Source of the DNA: Lumbricus terrestris
Lineage: Eukaryota; Annelida; Clitellata; Crassiclitellata; Lumbricidae
Reading direction: 5' to 3'
NCBI GenBank assembly: GCA_949752735.1
Contig: OX457036.1
Span: forward strand, 81,449,005-81,513,004
DNA: 64,000 bases
The notes under the pieces were generated by a model. That model searched no databases, was not told the origin of the DNA, and worked only from the letters and a program-made list of their open reading frames with translations. Made by a program: the position numbers and the translations under genes. The first letter of the stretch is position 1; the number at the start of each line of letters is the position of its first letter. Positions 12,801 to 22,094 of the stretch are shown piece by piece.

Positions 12801-13380
12801 CCGAGGGAGCAATGGATGGATGATTATGAAGAGGCGTTGTAGCTTGATAACCTAGAGAGTCAGAGTTCGGAATAGGTCGCAAAACGGAATGGTTCATTGA
12901 ATAGGAGTCGTATATTTCAGAGTTAGCGGTTATTCTACCAGGACGCCGCTCGAGTGGAATAAAGGACATATCGTCGCCGGTTCTCTGTCCGAGAACGCCC
13001 GCCGCCAGGGGTCGGGCTGGGTCCGACTGCTCCCTGCCGTAGTCTGCTTCTAATTGGTCTGACGCCACGCTAGCGTGCCACAACTGCATGAGTCCTACTC
13101 GGGCATCCGCTCGGGCCTCGTCGTCCGCCGCGGTTGTAATTATAGTTTCCCTCTGATCTCGTGTGAATGCGTCTTCTGCTCGATCGCAGGCGGAGTTATT
13201 AATGTTCGAGTACACGTGGGCAGTATTAAGGGTTGAATCATGGGAGGAATGTTTTTGTTGGGTTGCCATTTTATCTTGCATCAGTTCACCAACAAACAAC
13301 ACACGAAGGTTCGCAAACTTAATCACCACTCGCAGTGTATTAGCATTAATGTAAAATCGCAAACAAACTGTCCGATTCAA
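9880..13380 (-). CDS. Gag-protease-integrase tail fusion protein, 1,166 aa
   Basis: A single uninterrupted frame. Residues 1-210 lie inside the 5' LTR. Next come a coiled, charged region, a Gag capsid domain (KFDGQTPLEAFLVKFE onwards), a CCHC knuckle (CFLCLQPGHFRKDC, about residue 666), and an aspartic protease (ALIDTGSEMSLIPASL, about 720; MILGLNWL). Beyond the protease only scraps of pol remain, all in frame: a linker, the RNase H end (ADELSRRP), the last part of the integrase core (YRATERSGTRFSPDRLFVGR) and the integrase C-terminal domain. RT palm, RNase H active site and the DDE residues are absent. An internal start at the Met near 12,728, just after the LTR, is an alternative. The product could assemble particles but not copy itself. 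Confidence 0.88.
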   Translation of the reverse strand: MNRTVCLRFYINANTLRVVIKFANLRVLFVGELMQDKMATQQKHSSHDSTLNTAHVYSNINNSACDRAEDAFTRDQRETIITTAADDEARADARVGLMQLWHASVASDQLEADYGREQSDPARPLAAGVLGQRTGDDMSFIPLERRPGRITANSEIYDSYSMNHSVLRPIPNSDSLGYQATTPLHNHPSIAPSASPFDEIATTSRGQKFTSDSRSVGCVEMDETGQPKLTSDFRSWRLRLKDDEENEKCSRVDNETRDEIEKRKDERRGEILRGSEVKKRSICQQEYARGMEEVDGTSINSSRLKKNTTTTQTGQLQDLLAPLQELCRHLSEICEQSGKSVSNGPGLCTEVGQTLSRPLVTSPLETRPVILVEGDGLRYKPTIEPKSCTEDETKKQPRDRHKQWLKLEKFDGQTPLEAFLVKFEICSRQNGWDEDEKVNQLMCAMVGPAAHLLWEFHASGLSSSSDLIKRLRSRYGCSDQTTLYRTQLRARKQRKEESLQELAQDIRRLMVLAYAGPPTEMSEMVAIDAFLDAIDDSELALCVRDREPTNLEAACRCAIRLEANRATRGRTGDHERRSGRIQAIRTDDSSSEELLRRLSEQMANMEQRQLQMEQWWCGPTLQASDGRKRHSVEPRYVPMENRQRSEGGTRNNLETQGRRNRRSGGRCFLCLQPGHFRKDCPQARTDVQGQGEGERIANARYIQGSTNAYLPLRINGRKILALIDTGSEMSLIPASLVRLQDMRESRQLLNAANGTSIRVLGEIMVQGEIAGQIFQIPCLVTEQLSEMILGLNWLEQQNASWNFRERSIQLQGRDYALSRGAGTARCRKISLARTVAPPTSEAYGEVFAVLPTKKDDLRPCPVPTQVLESDILVTSASLPARTAEVDVSGDPDILLSSPRQNVFDDVPLEVNDRPTQTVPSQLRAPCLTVIEECDCENQPQPDSARPSADELSRRPHHVEMVQTTRIPLRPEEFRPDDFSILLPGVMATYRATERSGTRFSPDRLFVGRDVIAPIGLVSGDGSATELCDQTMDELVDQRLHRMQGAYRLVRTHFQQFVQHRTVRYDGRVRPAAFGPGQWIWYGCPRRHAGIKTKWTKFCEGPCKVDGLNNFRRDYPKDWDMPISNDVTDRNEPLGLDELVRDEELNSVPRPTSPHVLPVRFRLQATP

Positions 13381-13582
13381 CTAAAATTACTAAAACCGGC
13401 CATATGACAACGTGTCAGCCATTACAGAACGCAACCAGAAAAAGGAAAGATCTTAATCTTAAAGCGTTAACTATCAGTCGGTCGCTATGGGTAATTAATT
13501 GGCGCCCGCTAAATCTCGGCGGTTTCCACTATACCGTTTGGCCGTATCACGTGGCACGTGAGCTAAGGGCTGGTCCTTTACA
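12751..13582 (-). repeat. 5' LTR of the nested gypsy element
   Basis: 832 bp. On the minus strand the first Met of the long frame is about 200 nt into the LTR and the frame reads through the LTR end. The sequence just inside (AGTGATTCCAGAAG) has no standard TGG primer site at the junction. A 23-bp near-copy of the junction lies about 60 bp further in (12,677 region). Confidence 0.92.
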
Positions 13583-13586
13583 GCAC

Positions 13587-15166
13587 CACTACTTTTCGCA
13601 TTACGAGATACTGTACACGAGAGCCACGGATACACGCCTTTCGAATTAATCTTCGGAAGATCTTGTAGAGGTCCGGTACAGATATTGAAGGAACTATGGA
13701 CAAATGAAAAAGTGGAAGACGAGGTGAAGGATGTGTACACATATATGACAGATCTACGAGAACGTATAGAGGAAACGTGTAACATGGCGCAGAAAGCAAT
13801 TCACAAAGCTAATGCGAAGAACAGGAAGTACTACGATAAAAAGGCACGATATAGAAAACTGGAGATAGGTGATAAAGTCCTATTGTTACTGCCGAGTTGT
13901 AATAATAAGATGCTTGTTAAATGGCAAGGACCATTTGTTGTCAGAGGGAAAATCGGAGATTACGATTATAAAGTTGAGGTTGATGGTGGAAAACTGAAAA
14001 CATACCACATTAACATACTGAAGAAATATTACGAGAGGAGTGAAGAAGAATTGTCAGGTTCTGAGACAATAGCATATGTGTCAGCTATTGTACATGACGG
14101 TAGAGAAGGTGAAGATGAAGAGGAGGAGATATTGAACTTATATGTTAGTAAGCAAACTGAGACGTACAAGGATGTTGATATTAATCCACAATTAGAAGAT
14201 GAACAGAGAGGTGAATTAGAGAAATTACTGAGAGAATATCAAGACATATTTACAGATAAACCAGGAAGAACTGACATGGTGAAACACGAGATTCATCTTA
14301 CGAGTGATGAACCTGTTAGGATGAAAGCATATCCAACACCGTATCATCTACAGTCTGAAATTGATAAGGAAATTGAGATAATGTTGGAGAATGGAATAAT
14401 AGAAAGATCAGAAGCAGCATACGCAGCACCGCTTGTTGTTGTTAAGAAGGCTGATGGAAGCAATAGACTTTGCTGCAACTATAAACAATTGAACAAAGTG
14501 ACAGTTTTTGATCCAGAGCCGATGATGTCAAACGAGGATATCTTCAATAAACTGAGTGGCAGCAAAATATATAGCAAGTTTGATTTTTGCAAAGGGTATT
14601 GGCAAATTCCAATGAGCGAAGAATCAAAAGACTATACAACTTTCATTTGTGCAAGTGGGTTGTATAAGTTTAATGTACTACCATTTGGATTGGTAAATAG
14701 TGCTTCAAGCTACAACAGACTTATAAGGAAGATTTTGCATGGAACCGAGAATCTGGAGAGTTATGTTGATAACATACTAGCTCATACGGAAGGATGGACT
14801 AAACATATGAAGATTTTACGAGAATTTTTTCAACGAGTGAGAGATGCTCACCTGACTTTGAAACCAAAGAAATGTTCATTAGGCTATGGATGCATAGATT
14901 TCTTGGGTCATACGTTAAACAACGACGACATTAGTCCTAAAGGAGAATCGATAGATAAGATTGTGGAGATGCCACAACCGAAAACGAAGAAACAAATAAG
15001 AAGCTTTTTGGGAGCAATAAACTATTACAGAAAATTTATTCCTCATTGTGCTGAACTGATGGCACCATTAAGTGACTTGACAAAGAAGTCAGCAGCTAAT
15101 AATGTTGATTGGAACGAGGAATTAGATGAGAGTTTTAGTAAGCTGAAAGCAGCACTAAGTTGCTAA
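13587..15166 (+). pseudogene. pol: Integrase C-terminus (GPY/F) and reverse transcriptase, Gmr1-like element
   Basis: The frame resumes after the nested element with the end of the integrase core (HESHGYTPFELIFGR), then a GPY/F module (GDKVLLLLP ... VKWQGPFVV ... HINILKKYYE, about 13,870-14,035). A linker follows, then a Ty3-type RT from about 14,270: VRMKAYPTPYH, VVVKKADGSNRLCCNYKQLN, FDFCKGYWQIPM, FNVLPFGLVNSASSYNR, and YVDN at 14,762-14,773. The canonical motif is YVDD, so one catalytic Asp reads Asn. Connection-region motifs IRSFLGAINYYRKFIP are present. The frame stops at 15,166 through an apparent one-base insertion near 15,160; the RNase H start continues in another frame. Confidence 0.9.
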
Positions 15167-16923
15167 AACACCGATTCTAAAGTTACCAAACTTGGAGAAG
15201 GAATTCGTGATTCAAACTGATGCTTCGGGAAGAGGAATAGGTTGTGTCCTGATCAGTGATTCCGTTAACGTGCGTCCGTGCGTCTCGGACGCACAAATTT
15301 TGACGCCGGACGCACAAAAATAAAGGCGGTGCGTCCATGGACGCACTGAAGTTGTGGATGGACGCACAAATAAATTAACGATGCGTCCATGGGACACCAA
15401 TAAGAAATACCGTGGGGTCCATATATAATTTATGTGTAACTGTCTCAGTTTATGCATTGCGTATTAACTGACTGGTTAGTGGTGAATAATTTATGCAATG
15501 ACCTATTTATGAATATTTCATTTCTTTGTAAGTGAGTGACGTATATAACCTACATGCAGGTTTAGAACTTTAGACCTAAACCATCGACATGTCAGCAATA
15601 TTATGGCGTTCAACCGTTCCCATGAGCTAGCCTAAAAAGTAATGATCGTCGTCGGATAGATCCTAAAATGAAGAAAATTAAAAGAAGTACAACAATGCTA
15701 AAATAATTTTTCTTGGAAAGTATAAAATTTATTATCGTCCGGAAGATTAAAAAGTACTAGTTATATAGGCTATAGAGTCTTAAATTTCCCTGTTCATTTT
15801 TTAAATGATGTCATTGCTAACGACAATCGCATTTTAGCTCTCTCAGACTCTGCCTTCATTCATTCATTTCAATAAGTTACATAGCGCCTCTACAAGGAGC
15901 CCTCTCAGAGGCGCTCTCCAGTCAATATTAGCCTAATGCAATATGATGCAATCTGATTGTGCTCTAACACCAGCTTTTGCTTCTAAATGGTTGTTAATTT
16001 GTTCTCAAATTTTAAAAATTAAAAACTTCTACTTATCGTTGGCTTAGGCTGTAGCCTATAGGTCTATGGCCTACTTGACCTTGATTCCACGATACAGACC
16101 TATATTTCATTCCAATTCTGCCTACCTCTGGAGAAGCTGGCAGTAATTTATGGGTTTATGACGGTTATTTCTCTATTGGTATCGATAACTTCAGATTTTA
16201 ACACACACAAAATAGCCAACGGTAAAATGAATTTTATAGCTGACTTTAGCTAGGCTATATAGCCTAAATGAACTTTTGTAAACGGAGGAGGGTTAAAGCT
16301 AATTTTTGCGTACGCACGTGGCTGTTCGCAAAATGTACGAGTTGCAACAGAATGAGTGGGTAAAAAAATACGAATTTTTGCGTAGGTTACGTAATAATAG
16401 GCCTAATAGTTGGGCTCTTTGTCGCCTGTAATATAAGAAGTACGTAATTTTTTGCATTTGGCCTACTATGACCCGACGGGACTCCAAAAATGGATGGGTG
16501 TGGAGTCCATGACTCTTATCCATTTGGTGTGGACTCCAATTTTTTTGATGTGGTGCGTCCATGACTCCAAGAATTCAGACCTTAACGGAATCACTGGTCC
16601 TGATACAGCAGTATGAAGGGATAAACCACCCGATTGCATATGCGAGTAGGAAACTATTGGAAAGAGAGACGAGATATTCAGTTGAGGAGAGAGAATGTCT
16701 AGCGATAATGTGGGGAATTAGTCGGTTTGACAGGTACTTGTGTGGAAAGCAGTTTGTGATTGAGACAGACCACTGCGGACTACAGTACATGAAGGAAGGG
16801 AGAATGAGAAATGCGAGAGTCATGAGGTGGAGTCTAGCACTTCAAAATTATTGCTTTACGATACGATATATCAAGGCGAGCAATAATGTGATGTCTGATT
16901 ATTTGAGTAGAGGAATTACATAG
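15167..16923 (+). pseudogene. pol: RNase H of the Gmr1-like element, split by a hAT-like insertion
   Basis: The N-terminal RNase H part (PILKLPNLEKEFVIQTDASG, to 15,253) is out of frame with RT. It is interrupted by the insertion at 15,254-16,596. From 16,605 it continues: INHPIAYASRKL, ERECLAIMWGISRFDRYLCG, FVIETDHCGL, ending at TAG 16,921-16,923 after YLSRG. The two halves are in phase once one GTCCTGAT copy is discounted. No coding sequence follows before the 3' LTR, so there is no env-like gene. Confidence 0.88.
15254..16596. mobile_element. Non-autonomous hAT-like DNA transposon, 1,343 bp
   Basis: Terminal inverted repeats CAGTGATTCCGTTAA / TTAACGGAATCACTG and an 8-bp duplication GTCCTGAT at 15,246-15,253 and 16,597-16,604. 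Both are hAT hallmarks. The left subterminal region (15,270-15,390) is packed with TGCGTCC/GGACGCA motifs in both orientations, likely transposase binding sites. The right end has a parallel series GGACTCCA/TGGAGTCC. No transposase frame is present. At about 15,856-15,920 it contains a LINE/SINE-type tail (GCGCCTCTACAAGGAG ... AGAGGCGCTC). Confidence 0.9.
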
Positions 16924-17073
16924 TACTTAAATATATCAGTAATGTATTATAATAATATAGATAAGAAGAAGTTCAGTAATGTTGTATTGTTGTGTAAGAT
17001 AGAATAAGAAGTTCATAGAAATTTAGTTTGATAGATAATTAGGTGAGATTGTAAAGCCTGATTACAGACTTTT

Positions 17074-17083
17074 GAAGGAGGGG
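17074..17083 (+). promoter_or_regulatory. Polypurine tract of the Gmr1-like element
   Basis: GAAGGAGGGG lies four bases before the 3' LTR, the expected plus-strand priming site. Confidence 0.7.
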
Positions 17084-17087
17084 TATT

Positions 17088-18244
17088 TGTAGCGTATTAA
17101 ATCGCTATTATCTATCAAACTAACTTATCTAGTATTAAGTGTTAATTATAAGTAGGAGTTAAGCTAGATAATTTAGTTGGCGTATCTAGATTAATAATTT
17201 GGCGTCTAGTGGATTAGTAACTAAGAAACCACGAATCTTGCGTATATGAGCGAGGCAGTCATGGTGACGTCAAGCGGTTACTACGGACGCTACGTAAGCG
17301 AAAACATTTGCATCGACGCGCAACCAATTAAAAGCATCGAAATGAGCGTAACGGTCGGAATTGAATGGAAACAGCCACGTCATTGAAATTCGACATAAAC
17401 GGTTGATTCCTTGCATGAACATTGAGAAAGATGGTTGCTCAGTTGCGGCTGGCAATTCATTTGAAGTTTATTCAATGGTGAGGATGAGGATTATGCTCGT
17501 ATCTGGTTGTAAAACAGTACGAGGCATTCGTGTGAGAGTAGAGGCGATTTAGAAGTTCAAAGTTGCGAACTCTAACGTCCGTGAAGTCTACATTGTGATT
17601 GGGACGGTTGGTGAGACGATATTTCGTGTGAGAGAAACGATTTTGGGCTCGTTGTCTCTGGTTGACATTTCAAGGTCATTTTCAATTGGGAAGGAAATTC
17701 TCATTGATTGGAGTATGATAATTTGATGCTACGGATGTATTGAATATTGTCTCGTCTGGTATTCGATCTGGATTCCACCGCTTGGCAGTATCTCATCATC
17801 CTCTTCAAATATAGCACTGGGTTGCTTATCTTCATACAGTGAATCTACAGAGAATCTGCAGAACTATTTCTTCAAATATAGCACCGGGTTGCTTATCTTC
17901 ATACAGAGAATCTGCAGAACTATTTCTTCAAATATAGCACCGGGTTGCTTATCGTCATACAGTGAATCTACAGAGAATCTGCAGAACTATTTCAAGGCCG
18001 TTCTACACTACAGAAACGATATCGATCATATATCAACTGTGGAGCACAGATAAGCAATAAGATAATTATAATTAGTGATACGCCAAATAAGTAAATAGGA
18101 ACACTGCGTAATTGTATTGTTTATTTAACAGTTTTCAATTATATTATACATTTATAAAGAATTGGTTTTCTCTTTGAACAGATCATTTAAATGCAGTACA
18201 TTTTCAATACCTGCTAAAATAAGCTTAAAACGGAAAACGTTACA
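17088..18244 (+). repeat. 3' LTR of the Gmr1-like element
   Basis: 1,157 bp, matching 4,171-5,331 with a 4-bp deletion and a few substitutions (for example near 17,953 and 18,210). It is followed by the GTGTC duplication. Confidence 0.93.
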
Positions 18245-18343
18245 GTGTCATTGTTCGAAACAAAGCAGAGGAAAATTAATTTGCAAAAAAACTCGCGGAA
18301 GTGACTTTATCGACTTTTCTTCCTTTGGGGGGACACGATTAAT

Positions 18344-19408
18344 GTAATGTAATGTAATGTAATTAGTAATTTATATAGCGCCGCTCACAACCAAGGCCAT
18401 TCAGTAGCGCTCCCAGTGCGATAACCCCTAGAGAAAAAATAGGTCTTAAGAAAAGAGAGAGATGTAGATAACGATCCTGAAAGTAGAGTCCCACGCAGAG
18501 TGGAGGGAAGAGAATTCCACAAGGAGGGCCCAATGATGGTGAAGGATCGAGTTTGAGCAATAGTGGTCCTAGCTCGTGGAACAAACAAGTCAGCCCTGTC
18601 CAGAGAACGGAGAGGTCGATGAGAAGATGCTGATAGAGGAGAACGAATGAGATCACTGAGATACATCGATGCAAGACCCAGTTTGGATTTGAGTACCAGA
18701 GAAAGGACTTTATATTGTATGCGGGCAGAGAGAGGAAGCCAGTGTAGTTGGTTAATCATGAACGATGATATATGAGAGTACTTAGGAAGGCGCGCAATTA
18801 ATCGAGCAGCAGCATTAAGGACAGATTGAATGGGAGATAGGCGGACCTTTGGAAGACCAATAAGAAGGGAGTTACAGTAGTCAATTCTGGAACAGACAAA
18901 AGCATGGACTATTGATGTCATGGTTGAAAGGGAGACAGATCTGCGAATGGACCTGAGACGACGGAGGTGAAAGTAAGAGGAGCGCGTAAGGTTAGTTACA
19001 TGTGTTGAGAATGTCAGCGAGCAGTCAAGAGTGACACCTAGGTCACGAACAGAAGTTGAAAATGTAAATTGAGGAAAGGTCTGAGATAGAAGCAAAAAGT
19101 CAATTTTTTTAATTTGCTGGGGAGTGCCAAGCCAGATGAGTTGAGTTTTGTTGGAATTGAGTGAAAGGCGATTTGAAGACATCAACAGGTGCAAATCATG
19201 AGAAAGTGAATCAATACGGCGAACTAGTATGAGTTGAGTAGAGGGAGAACCATGAACATAGGCTTGAACATCATCAGCAAAGAGGTGACCAGTAGCAGAG
19301 TGACTTGGAAACAGAGAAGTAACCTCAGCCGTGTACAGAATGAAGAGTAGGGGTCCAAGGACTGATCCCTGTGGAACTCCTAAAAATACCGGCACCCAAT
19401 TAGATCTG
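18344..19408 (-). mobile_element. 5'-truncated LINE (CR1/L2/Jockey-type) with (TTACA)n tail
   Basis: Bounded by the 7-bp duplication GATTAAT (18,337-18,343 and 19,409-19,415). On the minus strand the end reads GGCGCTATATAAATTACTAA and then TTACA repeats. It inserted about 100 bp beyond the 3' LTR of the Gmr1-like element. The 5' end is lost within RT, just upstream of the [13 protein letters not shown] motif. Confidence 0.85.
18385..19395 (-). CDS. LINE reverse transcriptase C-terminal part, 336 aa
   Basis: The frame starts within [18 protein letters not shown], then the catalytic FADDVQAYV box, then the thumb and C-terminal region with IDYCNSLLIGLP, SVLNAAARLI, HWLPLSARIQYKVLSL and PSLWNSLP, ending at TAA/TAG by 18,385. 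There are no internal stops, so the copy is fairly young. The Met is incidental: the real ORF2 start with endonuclease and RT fingers is missing through 5' truncation, so this cannot be an active source. These motifs are typical of CR1/L2-type LINEs. Confidence 0.85.
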   Translation of the reverse strand: MPVFLGVPQGSVLGPLLFILYTAEVTSLFPSHSATGHLFADDVQAYVHGSPSTQLILVRRIDSLSHDLHLLMSSNRLSLNSNKTQLIWLGTPQQIKKIDFLLLSQTFPQFTFSTSVRDLGVTLDCSLTFSTHVTNLTRSSYFHLRRLRSIRRSVSLSTMTSIVHAFVCSRIDYCNSLLIGLPKVRLSPIQSVLNAAARLIARLPKYSHISSFMINQLHWLPLSARIQYKVLSLVLKSKLGLASMYLSDLIRSPLSASSHRPLRSLDRADLFVPRARTTIAQTRSFTIIGPSLWNSLPSTLRGTLLSGSLSTSLSFLKTYFFSRGYRTGSATEWPWL

Positions 19409-19449
19409 GATTAATACGGTGGGTACTCTATTTCGTGACACCGGCTCTG

Positions 19450-19770
19450 CACGAGTTTATTATGACGATATCTTCTTGATCCACAGCACTTTTGTTACGT
19501 CATTAGTTATTTACTATATTTAGGGCCTTTGTAGGTCTATTGTGCTACGTTAGAATAATGGCATATGGGCCTGTACCGTATGCATTGTGACGAACCCTCT
19601 TTGTTCCACCACAACTTTCGTTACGTCATTAGCTGCGTATCGTCTAGTGTTACGTTGTTAGAATGGCAAATAGTATATTATTATGACGACACATCTTTTT
19701 CTACAAACACTATTGTTTCGTCATTGGCCTTGTTCATGAACATAGCGCTGACTTACTGTAAGGACCATAG
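19450..19770. repeat. Imperfect tandem repeat, about 3 units of 100-130 bp
   Basis: Three copies share TATGACGA or TGTGACGA, then CTTTTGTTACGTCATTAG or a close variant, then GCTACGTTAGAATA-type words. The units are diverged. No coding potential is seen. Confidence 0.55.
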
Positions 19771-19784
19771 CTTTGTTATATGAA

Positions 19785-21734
19785 CTCTTCGTTAATTATT
19801 AGAAAAACAGATTTAGGACATAACATGTTGAACATGCATTAATCCGTCTCTGCTGTAATAAATATGTCCGTGGGTCGGGACTGGTCGGTTCTCACAAGGG
19901 GGCCATTGGCAGGTAATCATAGCACACAGGTCTGCACTAGCTTTATTGCGGCCCTGTTCGAGTGTCCTTGTGTAGTGATTCCGTAAGGTTGAGGTCCCCC
20001 TCAGTTTTACTGAACACGTCATCCACATTTACTAAACCGGCCCTGGTTCTTGCACTCAACCCTTCAATTGGATTAATCTAAATGGAGGTAATCAATGATG
20101 GGAACCAACTATACTTAACTTATAGTGAAATTACTTTAGACTATATTCAAAATAAGTATACTTGCAATCAGAAAAAGAGAGAGAGAGAGAAAAGAGAGAG
20201 GGAGAGAAAGAAAAAGAGAGAGAGAGAGGAAGAAACTGATGGAGGGAGGAAGGGAGAGAGTAATGGAGGGAGAGGATATCTAAAACGCATGAATTAAATC
20301 ATCTGGCTTAACTCTTACTTAAATTAATGATCAGCATGTAGATTAATTAGTTTATTAGATAAGCGTAATAATTCGCTACAGTATTAAACAATTGAACGTG
20401 GCTGCAATTCAACTGGTTGCTATGGACGACATTTCTTTCTAAAAAAAGTACTCCTGCATTTTGCGCAACAAATGGATTGTAGACTGTTGGAACGTACAGG
20501 CCTACCATGCAGAGTCAAAGGGAACTGTTAGGGCCTTCTATATTTGACTTAGCCTACCTTATCTAATCTAGTTTAAATATTTCTATGAGTTTTATTATTA
20601 TACACAGAATCCAGCGATTTCACTTCAAAAATAGTTAGATCGTGGGTACAAATAAAATCCGTGGAATATAGGCCTATTTCAAAATTATGTGTCGAAATAC
20701 TGTCGTTCAGATAGGTGAGCAGAGAAAGATCATGATGTTTTAAACTTAGACTTGAAACATAATAAATAAATAGCCAACCGAACACACAGAGTTAGGAAAC
20801 GATGCTATACGGTGTCTGCTAGTAGCAGACATTATAATTGGCCTGCAGATTCTTCTCAGCCAATTGCAAGGTCGAAGTGGTACGCAGTAATCTTCAAACT
20901 CTTTAAGTAAGCTTCAGAAACGACCTAAAAGCAATTAAATTTTATCATATTAGGCAAAAGCTTAGACTTCAAGCAAATATCTGTATTGTCTGCGTTCAAC
21001 TTAAGCAATTCTACCAATTTATTCTGTGGGTTCAAAATTAACGCTTGATCGAAGCGTCGATTGTACTAGCGGTAGTCGAAATGCAATTACCCAACGGGCA
21101 ATATTAGTCAATGGCCGGATAACAACGGCATCTAACTCGGCTCGGGTTCACGTGTGTAGAGCATGACATAGGTGTATGGATGCACGTTGGTAACTATTGC
21201 ATATATACGAAATGCGGCTATTGTATAGACACATTAGTATGTATACTATCAAGCGTCTTTCTATGGTCACACGGGGGGCATCGACACCGCGTTGTTGTTT
21301 AATATTCAGAAACTTATATAGCGCAATCGTGAGAAACAAACGCTATATACGTGTTCAGTTAATAGTACAATCGTTTGGAACTCCAAAGATACTTTCCATG
21401 GCCTCCTCCAGTGATTTGGAACTGCAATTGCAAATGCCTAGCATCATGTCTGCGTCTGGCAGTATATACATACGGTCTCACTCATTGATAAGTTCACGGC
21501 AAACGCATAAGATGTAAATCCTCACTCTTTCAATCTGTCAAGTAACGGATTTTCATATTCAATATATCTTCGTTCTGTCTTAAGGGCCTATTCTGAAAAG
21601 ACATGAAACTTAAAAATAAAAATTACATAAGCTGCATTATTAGCTCACAACCAGTAGAGACTATGCCGATATGTCGAGTCTAAGGAAAATTGAAGTCTCT
21701 GACTAACTTTATATATCTTGTCGGTCTTCAACTC
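19785..21734. other. Intergenic, with a GA-rich tract
   Basis: A purine-rich (GA)n/GAAA tract at about 20,168-20,270 stands out. The remainder is AT-rich with scattered TAGGCCTA words and no recognisable genes or transposon ends. Confidence 0.5.
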
Positions 21735-22094
21735 ATCGTTGTCCTCCGGCGCCTTTCTGACATAGACTCATAGTACAAGGACGCTTACGTCACTCCTCGC
21801 CTTAAGAAGCCGACGCTTCCGCCCTGCGAGTTCTCCAGTTACCGACCGATCTACAACCTGTCATTCCTTTCAAAGCTCATTGAATAACAGTTGGCATAGC
21901 TAAGTTGGCATCCAATTAACCGAGTTCCTGTCGTCGACTGGCCTTCTTCCGGTTCATCAGTCGGCCTACCGGAAACACCATTCGACCGAGACCGCTCTCC
22001 TTAAGGTTGTAACAGACCTTATGGAAGCGATCGATGCGGGTAACCACGCTTTGCTTGGTCTGCTCGATCTCTCGGCCGCCTTCGATACGCACAA
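21735..22094 (+). pseudogene. LINE RT fragment, 5' part, degenerate
   Basis: The translation shows RT motif 1-2 words [17 protein letters not shown], then after stops and frame changes SAYRKHHSTETALLKVV and LLDLSAAFDT. It breaks off in the RT palm region where the foldback-like element begins. The C-terminal part of the same LINE resumes at 24,383, with several hundred bases of palm sequence missing between them. Confidence 0.7.

Larger units (their letters stand above)
8620..13582 (-). mobile_element. Nested gypsy-type LTR retrotransposon, internally deleted
   Basis: Identified by two 832-bp LTRs (8,620-9,451 and 12,751-13,582), both TGTAAAC...TTTACA, and a 4-bp duplication GCAC at 8,616-8,619 and 13,583-13,586. 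A purine tract on the minus strand abuts the 9,451 end, and the reading frame is on the minus strand, so transcription runs right to left. The LTRs are almost identical (one difference noted, 9,177 region versus 13,308 region), implying recent insertion into the older Gmr1-like element. It has lost RT, RNase H and most of integrase and must be non-autonomous. Confidence 0.93.
4171..18244 (+). mobile_element. Gmr1-like Ty3/gypsy LTR retrotransposon, with two nested insertions
   Basis: Full-length element with TG...CA LTRs (4,171-5,331 and 17,088-18,244) and a 5-bp target duplication GTGTC at 4,166-4,170 and 18,245-18,249. Domain order is gag, protease, integrase, GPY/F module, RT, RNase H. Integrase before RT is the Ty1/copia order, but RT and RNase H are Ty3-like. 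That combination defines Gmr1-like elements, described from deuterostomes. Damage seen: nonsense codons at 5,883 and possibly 7,614, a gypsy insertion at 8,620, a frameshift near 15,160, a hAT-like insertion at 15,254 and YVDN in place of YVDD. The LTRs differ by a 4-bp indel and several substitutions. It is a dead copy. Confidence 0.9.
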
